Translations under genes and position numbers: made by a program
Assembly: GCA_009746045.1 (NCBI GenBank)
Contig: RPFO01000412.1
Location: forward strand, 963,437 to 1,027,436
DNA from: Mesostigma viride
Taxonomy: Eukaryota > Streptophyta > Mesostigmatophyceae > Mesostigmatales > Mesostigmataceae
Direction: 5' to 3'
DNA: 64,000 bases
Part shown: in pieces, positions 52,507 through 61,500 of the stretch
How the letters are laid out: each line of letters begins with the position of its first letter
How positions within the stretch are numbered: the stretch's first letter is position 1
The notes under the pieces: generated by a model
What the model was told of the DNA's origin: nothing
What the model saw: only the letters and a program-made list of their open reading frames with translations
Databases searched by the model: none

Positions 52507-54741
52507 TCACTCATCATCACCCGCCTCCCCGCAGTACTCGGCGACCTCATCCAGCGCAAACGTATGGAAGGAAAAGTCTGCTGCCATCTGCACCACCGCC
52601 GCGTTGCTCTTGCTGCTGCGCGACATCAGCTTGCCGCGTTCCCCCCGCAGCGGGCCCAGGACCGCCACCACGCGGCCGCCAGGTTTAGGCAGCGCCGTCT
52701 CCAACGACCCCTGCCCCACGCCGCGCAGCATTTCCTGCCCCGTGCGGATGCCAGCTGTCGCCGCGTCCTCGCTTGCGTCCATGAGCACATCGCACACCAG
52801 CGGCGCGGGCACGTCCACGATGTGTCCCTTGCACAGGTAATGCCGGCCACCTGAGAGCTTCTTGTCGACGACACGCACCACAATGCCAGGGGCCAGCCAG
52901 GGCGTGTAGACCTCTCTCTCCTTCTCCTTGGCATCTCTCTCCTTGCTGCGCTGCTCCTTGTGCGCGTCGCCATCCCTATCTTCCCTGGGCGGCCTGCCCT
53001 CACCACGCGCGTGCCCGTCGCCCCGCACCTCTTGCCTCGCACGCTCCTTGGGTCCATCGCCGCCGCCCTCGCGTCCACGACCATATTCCTGCCCCTCGTC
53101 ACTGCCAGAGCGCCCATCCCGCTTGTGCCCCTTGTCTCGGTCCTTGCCACCCCTGTCCCGCTCCTTGTCATGCTTGCCCCGCTCCTTGTCATGCTTGTCC
53201 CGCTCCCTATCACCCCCCGAATCCCTGCCACGCTCCATATCACGCCTGTCGTGCTTGCTGCCGTGCTTACCCTCCCTGTCCCTTTCCCTGTCCCTGTCCT
53301 TTTCGCGGTCCTTTTCCCTTTCGCCTTCTTTGCTTTTCCCATCACCATCACCCCGCCGCCCACTCTCCCGCCCGCGCTCGCCCACCCCATCCCTCGGGTC
53401 TTCCACGTCCCATCCCCTCCTCCCACCCTTTTCCTGCCCCTCTGACCGCGACCGATCCCCCCTCGCGTGCCGCTTCCCCCCGCCCTCCTCCTCACCCTCG
53501 TCCTCCCGGCTGCCGCGCTTGCCCTTACTGTGAGCACCATCACCGCCGCCATCCCCAGGGTCCCTGGACCCCTCCCGGCCGTCCCCATCCTGCCCGCCAC
53601 CTCCCCATTCTCCCTCCCGCTTGCCCCCCCTGTCCTCCCGCGCGCCGTCCGTCGCGTTGCTGGCATAACGCACGCGCTCGCCGTCCCTCCCCCCCTGGGC
53701 GGTTGTGCCCTCCCCCCTGTCCCTCCCCGTGGTATCCCTTCCGATCGCCCCCTCCTGCCCGCCCCTCCCACTACCACCGTTGGTGGTGGGAGAAGCGATG
53801 GCCGCGGCTCTCCGCTTGTTCTCCAGATACACCTCAATCTCTTCCACCTGGTCCGACAGCACATCCACCCGCTCCCCGCTCGCACTCAGCTGCACCGTGG
53901 CGCGCCCCGGCCGCCCGCCCTCCGGACCCTGCCAGCTCAGCACTTTCCCGCGCATGCCCTCGTGCCGGCCGGCAGTGATCATGACTGCCTTGCCAGCGCG
54001 TATGCCCCTCGCCTCCCTCTCCACCAGCTTCTCGTCCAGCGACCGCACGTGGCGCACGCGGCCGTCGGGGCCCACAGGGAGCACCAGGTCAGGCCGGGGG
54101 TCCCTGGACTCGCCCGGCTTGATGAAGCGCTTGGACTTGGGGGAGGGCGGCTTTGGGTCCGCGCCCAGGCCCAGCCGGCCCTGACGGGGAACGTACTGGA
54201 CCGGCGCTGCCATGCCCCGTGCGTTTCGGCCAATCGTCTTCCCTTTCTCCCACCCCATCCCGCGCAGCATGGCCTCGCCAAAGTCCTCCACTGGCATGTT
54301 TTCGTAAGCGTCCTCGCTAGCAGCCTCGGGTAGTGTTTCCATGTCGTGGCGCAGCGCCGCCAGCTCCAGGTCGCGGGGGGCCTCGGTGGGAGCCGGCTGA
54401 CCGGCCGGTTTCCGGACGGACAGCCCGTAGGTTACGCTCCCGTCGTCTTTCTCGACGGGCGCTTCTTCTTCGAAATCGAGGGTGTTGGCATCAGGGAGGG
54501 CCATGGGCTTGGTGTACGGCTTCCATTTGTTCTCGATCGCGGGGATAACCTTGGCAGTCGACGCGCGGGGCTCGGTGCTCACGATGTTCTTGTCCTCGAT
54601 GGCGGTCACGTACTCAATGGCGGGCTCCTCCGACGGCAAGTCTTTCTTCACGGCGGGCCGAACCGCAGCCGATGCAGGCTTCGTCTTCGTGAAGGAAAAC
54701 TGCATTCTGGTAGCCTTTGCTTCGGGATTCTCCTCAGGCAT
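52507..54741 (-). CDS. GPKOW/MOS2-like spliceosomal protein
   Basis: This is a single open exon of 744 residues from ATG at 54741 (MPEENPEAKATRMQFSFTK) to TGA at 52507-52509. The frame extends upstream to a GTG, which is unlikely to be the start. Residues 73-115 hold IENKWKPYTKPM and SVTYGLSVRK, both typical of the family. A G-patch lies at about 148-192 (DFGEAMLRGMGWEKGKTIGR ... GRLGLGADP). KOW1 lies at about 250-270 (AVMITAGRHEGMRGKVLSW) and KOW2 at about 612-706 (PGIVVRVVDKKLSGGRHYLC ... GGRVVAVLGPLRGERGKL). The end is LDEVAEYCGEAGDDE. Human GPKOW binds RNA and the helicase DHX16; plant MOS2 acts in splicing and miRNA processing. About 300 residues of Asp/Arg/Lys/Glu repeats (305-610) separate the KOW motifs, far more than in the plant protein. 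Confidence 0.92.
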   Translation of the reverse strand: MPEENPEAKATRMQFSFTKTKPASAAVRPAVKKDLPSEEPAIEYVTAIEDKNIVSTEPRASTAKVIPAIENKWKPYTKPMALPDANTLDFEEEAPVEKDDGSVTYGLSVRKPAGQPAPTEAPRDLELAALRHDMETLPEAASEDAYENMPVEDFGEAMLRGMGWEKGKTIGRNARGMAAPVQYVPRQGRLGLGADPKPPSPKSKRFIKPGESRDPRPDLVLPVGPDGRVRHVRSLDEKLVEREARGIRAGKAVMITAGRHEGMRGKVLSWQGPEGGRPGRATVQLSASGERVDVLSDQVEEIEVYLENKRRAAAIASPTTNGGSGRGGQEGAIGRDTTGRDRGEGTTAQGGRDGERVRYASNATDGAREDRGGKREGEWGGGGQDGDGREGSRDPGDGGGDGAHSKGKRGSREDEGEEEGGGKRHARGDRSRSEGQEKGGRRGWDVEDPRDGVGERGRESGRRGDGDGKSKEGEREKDREKDRDRERDREGKHGSKHDRRDMERGRDSGGDRERDKHDKERGKHDKERDRGGKDRDKGHKRDGRSGSDEGQEYGRGREGGGDGPKERARQEVRGDGHARGEGRPPREDRDGDAHKEQRSKERDAKEKEREVYTPWLAPGIVVRVVDKKLSGGRHYLCKGHIVDVPAPLVCDVLMDASEDAATAGIRTGQEMLRGVGQGSLETALPKPGGRVVAVLGPLRGERGKLMSRSSKSNAAVVQMAADFSFHTFALDEVAEYCGEAGDDE

Positions 54742-54789
54742 GTTGAGTTCTGCTAGTAAATTTCTGCCTTTAGAGGCTGGGATACTCAC

Positions 54790-55520
54790 TTGAAGAGTGT
54801 CTTAAAATTAAGGAGTCGGGACAATCGCTGCGAGCAATCCAAGACAGAAGTTACGGAATTCCGCAGTTCAATTTGACCCTGAAGCAAATGCGTCCAACGC
54901 TTCCCATCTGCGGCAGCTATGACAACTGATGTCCTCTCACCCAGGCACCTGCAAAACCTCTCTTGTGGGGTGTCTTCTTGGTTGTTAACTTTCCTCAGTC
55001 ATCAAACTGCCGCCAGGGAACGCAGAATTCGATTTATTCTGGAGAAGAATGCTCTTTTGGCCTTCCCACGCCAGCAACGGACAAATTTCTACCCTGCACG
55101 CCAGGTGCACGCAGTTATCCAACATCATGCCGACCGCCATGCCAATGCACCAACCGGACTTGTATGTAGCTGCATTCTGCAAGCGCGCCGTGGCACGAGA
55201 TGGTTGTTCACATTTATGCTGGCAACTCCAACATACGGCAGGAGACTGAGGAGAGTACAGTACAGGAGTACTGGTAGTCAGAATCTGTTGGCAGATGTAG
55301 CGAGTCCTACTCGTTACACACGTGGCACGTTGATGCCTCCCAAAACCCACCCGGGAATGCACGCGGGTAGCCAGCACGACACCGAGATGCAAAATTTTTC
55401 GAACCACGCGCGTTCGTTTCTGCTGCAATTCACACCTCCGCATTAGCTATGCATGAAATGTGGTGCAAAATCCTGCGTCAATTGTACGCCTGGATTTAGG
55501 CTTTAATCCCGGAAGCCCTC
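54790..55520. promoter_or_regulatory. Shared intergenic region of two divergent genes
   Basis: About 780 bp separate the start codons of the GPKOW-like gene (minus) and the microcephalin-like gene (plus). No supported coding frame lies between. Both promoters must be here or in the 5' UTRs; no TATA box is obvious. CTTCAAGTGAGTATCC on the minus strand near 54790 resembles a splice donor and could mark a 5' UTR intron of the GPKOW gene. Confidence 0.45.
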
Positions 55521-58500
55521 ATGGCCGCGAGTAGCCGCAAGCAAGCCCCCGTGGCATCTGTCTTGGGGGGCGTCATATGCTTTGTGCATGTGGCAACCGA
55601 AGATGTCAACGCCAGCGGCAGCATAGCAAGAAAGCTGTCTCAACTGGGTGCCAAATGCACCCATCTAACCAAGGACGTCACTCATATCATTTTCAAAGGT
55701 ACGGCGAACCAGGTAGCAGAAATTTGCGTACGATCGCCGCAGATACTCACAAGCACGGCATGCTAAGCAACCCGACTTGCGCACACCTAACTGTCGTTTC
55801 CGCAGGTGATCCCGGCGCACTGCGACGCATTTACGACAAGGCGCATGCCCTCAACCCGGACTGCCCTGCGCTGGTGCTGTCTCCTCTATGGGTACAAAAG
55901 AGCGAAGACGAAATGCGCCGATCGTTAGAGCGGCCGTTTATCATTCCTCGCCCCCAGGAATCCGAGTTCCAGTACCTGCAGACGCCGAAGCCTTCGGCCA
56001 AACGGGTACGTACAAGGCTGCCTTTGACAATATGGCCCCACTCCATCCCAGTTCTTCTATTCCCCGCCCCCCCCACCCCCACCCCCACCCCCACCCGCCT
56101 TGGCCTCTTGCTGTAGCGTCCTCGGCCGCTTTCACGGCATGCATCTCAATTCTTGGCATGTGGCGACCCGTATGTCAGGACATACTGATATGAAGCATTT
56201 CGGATCGCTTGATTCCATGTGCTAGCATGGGGGGAAAGAGATGGGAATGCTAGAGGGCAGTGGTGCGGCATTGCTATAGCCTATATGTTTTGCCACATGT
56301 CCTGTTGCAGGTCCCTGGCATGTCTCTCCAACTCGGCACCTTTCTCGCTCTTCTTTCTGGCCCCTCCCGCGCCGTGTCATCAGGTTGCTGCTGCCGCCTA
56401 TCCGTCCTGTTCCTCCGCAATAAGCAATCGCTGAGACGTAGTACATCGTGGAAAGTGCGCACTGCAGGCCGGTCGCCTTCTCTGGGTTGTGCCGGGTGAC
56501 TGCCTCCCTGCAGGTCGGAGGCCGCGGCAGTATCGTGAAGTGGCCGTTTGTCAAGGCGGTTTCAAGCCTCCTGTCCCAGTCTGCTTTGCACAGGTCGTCG
56601 CTCAGGGAACATCACCCATGTTTCGAGCCCTCGCCCTCACCTCTCCTACCTGGCCAAGCCACACTCTCATCCCACTGTCCCATGCTCTGGCCACTGTCAC
56701 ACGTCCCCGTCCCCTCCTCCCCGTGCCGCCAGAAGCGCAAGTCCATGCAGCCCAAGGCGTACGACGTGGACCTCTCCTCCCCGGTCTTCTCATCCACCCA
56801 GCAGCTGCAGGCGATGGCGAGCCCTGGCAAAGGGGAACATCCGGTGCCCATGTGTGAGTTTCTTATGCAAGCATGTTCATGCCCCAAACTTAGACGTGTT
56901 CTTCTTGTTGGTTTGGGGAGGGGTTGTGTGTCCAAGTGTGAGCTATTGGGTGTGGGGGGTCTCTTACGCCCAAGTGTGAGTTTTCTAAGTGTAATAGGGC
57001 TTTCACGATGAGGTGTTGAGTTGCTTGGTTGCAAAAGGTTTTACGCGCCCAGAACCTGGGCGTTCAAGTGTCAGGGTATTGTTGGATGCCAGGGGTCATT
57101 CACCCTCCCAGTTGTTGGGTGTGGGAGGTGGCCTACTATGGATGTTTAGAGATAAATGCAATGGCAAAGTAGCTAGGTGGGGACCCACAGGCCGGTTGCT
57201 GGCCGTGCATGAAGGGCGGTATGTCGTATGGGCCATCATGCTGTGCCCCCAAAGAGACAGGGATGGGTGCATGCGCAGGGAAGTGAGACGGGTCGTCCTG
57301 CCCGTGTTGCGCACACGGAAGCCGACAGGCCATGGGGGGTTACGGCCGGGGTAAAAGGCTTCATCCAGCGCTCCGCAGTCACAAGATGCATCACGGTGTA
57401 TTCTGCAACTCCCTAGGCTTGCGTGGCATGATGTCTTGCTTTCCCCAACAGCAGCCTATCATGCAATCAGCTTAAGTCTTGCACATATCAAAACGGGCCA
57501 TCTTTGGCCGTGCGTTCCTGTGCACCAGGGCACGCACATGCTCTTGTGCATGCTCCCTGGTTCATGCTGTTTTGGTCCCTGCTGCACCATTGACACTGGA
57601 TTCCCCCCTGCGCCCCCCCCGCTGCAGCCGACGCCAAGCCCCCCGCCAGCAAGCGGCGCAAGGCGGCCGGCGGGGCCATCGCCTTGTCATCACCCCCCCC
57701 GCTGGGCCGGGCATCACCAGGGGAGGAGGACGATGGAGACGCGTGCACGCCGCAGTTGCTAGCATCCGCACGAGCATCCCATGCCAGCACACGCACATCT
57801 CCATCGCTGGCGTCCGGAGGTCCCAGCTTGCTGGCCCCCAGCTTGTTGGCCGGTCTGGTACCCTCGGAGCTGCGCATGTCACTGCTGGCACCTGTGGAAG
57901 AGGGGGGCAGCGGGAGGGGACGGGGCAGGGGGCGGGGAGGAGGAAGGGGGCGGAGCGGGTACAAGGTAGCGAGGAGGGCAACGACCGCAACAGGTGGGCC
58001 GGCTCGCATGTCCATGTCAGGATATATAGGTAATTTCCCTCCCCTCATCTTTTGTGGTGCTTCCCGTGCGATTGCCACCACTAGGTATTTTGCCTCGCTT
58101 CGTTGGAATTTCTCCACCCTGCCGGGCCAGGAGTTTCCAGTAGAGGGGCACATGACCCAGCAGCATGCTCCAACTCGGTCTGCCTGAGACCGCTCTCGTT
58201 TCCCTTTTCCAACCCTTCCGTTCTCTTCTTTCCCATCTTTCTAGCAACCTCCCAGCCCGGTTGCACCCGTGTCCTCTGGCAACCGTACAAGGCCTGTCCA
58301 TGCTGCGACCAACCTCCAACCGCATCCACGGTAGCAAGTCAACCTTGAACCGCCAGTTTTGTCTGGGTGGCTGGCCAGGTTGTTCATGTCCGGCATCCGT
58401 CACCACCGGATGCCGCGCCTTCCTGCTTCCTTTGCTTTGGTGGCTCGTGTTGTGGCTCTTTTGCTTTCGGTTCGTGGCCAGTTTATTAGCACGCCACGCG

Positions 58501-61500
58501 TGAGAGTGGGTGATGATGGCATGCGAGTGGGTGATGACGGTGTGTGAGTTGGTGATGATGCATGAGAATGGGTGATGACAGCACATGTCCATGCACACTG
58601 ATAAACCCCTTGCGGCAATGCATGCTTGTTACTCCCGCCATAACACCCCCCTCCACGCCACCCAGACACCCAGCAGCGCGCCCCTACCAGGAGGGCACCG
58701 CGCACGAGCGCGACGCCACCCCCCGCCGTGGCCCCGCCATCATCATTACAAGGACCTGACGGTGCGGTGCCACCAGCCACAAGCGCCGCCCAACACCTCG
58801 CGACAGCCCTCGAGGGGTCGACCAGGACCAACACGGTCGCTGCAGTCACCATCGCCAAGGTGACATCCGCCAGAGCCAACAGCAGTGCCGCACTGAACAC
58901 CCTCACGGTGGCAGACACGGCGGCAGTAACACCAGCAGCATCAGCAGTTGCAGCGGCACCAACACCAGCAGTGAAAGCAACAGCGGTGGCGACGGCAGTG
59001 ACGACAACGGGAGCTGCAGCAATTGCGAACACGTCCAGAAACACTGCAGCAGCAACACCGGCAGCTGCGATGGCATCTACACCAGCAGTGCTAGCAACCA
59101 ACTTGGCAAGCGCATCAGGAAAGGCAACAGCTGCAGCATCAACAGGGGCAGTGGCAGCAGCGGCCGCGTGGGCGGCGGCGCTGACCCCCGCCTCGGCCAC
59201 CCCCCTGGCGCGCCTGCCCGAGCCGCTGGAGCTGTTTCCCCTGTCGCCCGTCACTGTGTACTCACGCCGAAAGAGCGGGTCGTCGCGCCCTGGCAGCGGG
59301 GGAAGCCGGGGAGGTGCGTGCGGATTCTCGCGTTGTGTTGGGATGGGGGGGGAAGCCGGGGAGGTGCGTGTGGATGCTCACGTTGTGTTGGGATGGGGGG
59401 CGGAAGCCGGGGAGGTGCGTGCGGATGCTCGCGTTGTGTTGGGATGGGGGGCGGAAGCCGGGGAGGTGCGTGCGGATTCTCGCGTTGTGTTGGGATGGGG
59501 GGGGAAGCCGGGGAGGTGCGTGTGGATGCTCACGTTGTGTTGGGATGGGGGGCGGAAGCCGGGGAGGTGCGTGCGGATGCTCACGTTGTGTTGGGATGGG
59601 GGGCGGAAGCCGGGGAGGTGCGTGCGGATGCTCGCGTTGTGTTGGGATGGGGGGCGGAAGCCGGGGAGGTGCGTGCGGATTCTCGCGTTGTGTTGGGATG
59701 GGGGGCGGAAGCCGGGGAGGTGCGTGCGGATTCTCGCGTTGTGTTGGGATGGGGGGCGGAAGCCGGGGAGGTGCGTGCGGATGCTCACGTTGTGTTGGGA
59801 TGGGGGGCGGAAGCCGGGGAGGTGCGTGCGGATGCTCGCGTTGTGTTGGGATGGGGGGCGGAAGCCGGGGAGGTGCGTGCGGATTCTCGCGTTGTGTTGG
59901 GATGGGGGGCGGAAGCCGGGGAGGTGCGTGCGGATTCTCGCGTTGTGTTGGGATGGGGAGGGGAAGCCGGGGAGGTGCGTGCGGATGCTCGCGTTGTGTT
60001 GGGATGGGGGGGGAAGCCGGGGAGGTGCGTGTGGATGCTCGCGTTGTGTTGGGATGGGGGGCGGAAGCTGGGGAGGTGCGTGTGGATGCTCGCGTTGTGT
60101 TGGGATGGGGGGCGGAAGCCGTGGAGGTGCGTGCGGATGCTCGCGTTGTGTTGGGATGGGGGGGGAAGCCGGGGAGGTGCGTGTGGATGCTCGCGTTGTG
60201 TTGGGATGGGGGGCGGAAGCTGGGGAGGTGCGTGTGGATGCTCGCGTTGTGTTGGGATGGGGGGCGGAAGCCGTGGAGGTGCGTGTGGATGCTCGCGTTG
60301 TGTTGGGATGGGGGGGGGGAAGCCGGGGAGGTGCGTGTGGATGCTCGCGTTGTGTTGGGATGGGGGGCGGAAGCTGGGGAGGTGCGTGTGGATGCTCGCG
60401 TTGTGTTGGGATGGGGGGCGGAAGCCGTGGAGGTGCGTGCGGATGCTCGCGTTGTGTTGGGATGGGGGGCGGAAGCCGGGGAGGTGCGTGCGGATGCTCG
60501 CGTTGTGTTGGGATGGGGGGCGGAAGCTGGGGAGGTGCGTGTGGATGCTCGCGTTGTGTTGGGGTGGGGGGCGGAAGCCGGGGAGGTGCGTGCAGATGCT
60601 CGCGTTGTGTTGGGATGGGGGGGGGGAAGCCGGGGAGGTGCGTGCAGATGCTCGCGTTGTGTTGGGATGGGGGGGGGAGGCCGGGGAGGTGCGTGCGGAT
60701 GCTCGCGTTGTGTTGGGATGGGGGGGGGGGAAGCCGGGGAGGTGCGTGCGGATGCTCGCGTTGTGTTGGGGTGGGGGGGGAAAGCCGTGGAGGTGCGTGC
60801 GGATGCTTGCGTTGTGTTGGGATGGGGGGGGGAGGCCGGGGAGCTGCATGCAAATGCCAGCACAATTTTTTGTCACGCTGTACGGGGCAACTGGGGAGGA
60901 GGTAAGGGGCGACCGGCATGCGCAGGTGCGAGCGCAGTGTCAGATTGCGCCGTTCTTGGCGGGGGCAGCTGGGCAGGAGGTCAGCACAATTGGGGACGCC
61001 AACACTAGCTATGTGGGGACGGCAGCACAAGCCATACGGGGACGGCAGCACAAGGTTTGATTATACTTGGGTTGGCCAGCCGGGGAGGTGTGCATGCATG
61101 CCAGCATCCGGACCATCAATTACCCTGGAGGTACCATTCATGGACCGTACCATGCCCCGTTGCACATGGGCCTTGCTGTTGTGCCTATCTGCTCCAACAT
61201 GGGTCGGATGCGTATGTGTGTGCGCTCGGGCGTGTGTGTGTTTGTGTGTTTGTCATCTGCTGAACTGCTCACACAGTGTGTTTGTGTGTGTGTGCGTGTG
61301 CGTATGTGTGTGTGATCTGTTGAGCTGTTCACACAATCTGCCTAAAGCGGGGGGGGGGGATGTTATGAAGTTATGTGCCCGCTTTTTTATGCATTTGCGG
61401 GCGTAATTGTGGATTGTATGAATGCTACTATACATTTCTTTTCGTGCTTGTACTTTCGAACCTGTTTGCGCCCACATGCGCTGCCAGCGTAGCCTCCTCC

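Noticed and set aside
54742-54789. GPKOW start at the upstream GTG (54789)
   Set aside because: GTG starts are not expected in nuclear genes. The ATG at 54741 fits the family better, although an upstream 5' UTR intron is possible.
59168-61060. Frames of 530-725 codons rich in Gly/Cys/Arg or Pro/His
   Set aside because: They read the 50-bp minisatellite in different frames; the predicted gene splices the array out as an intron.
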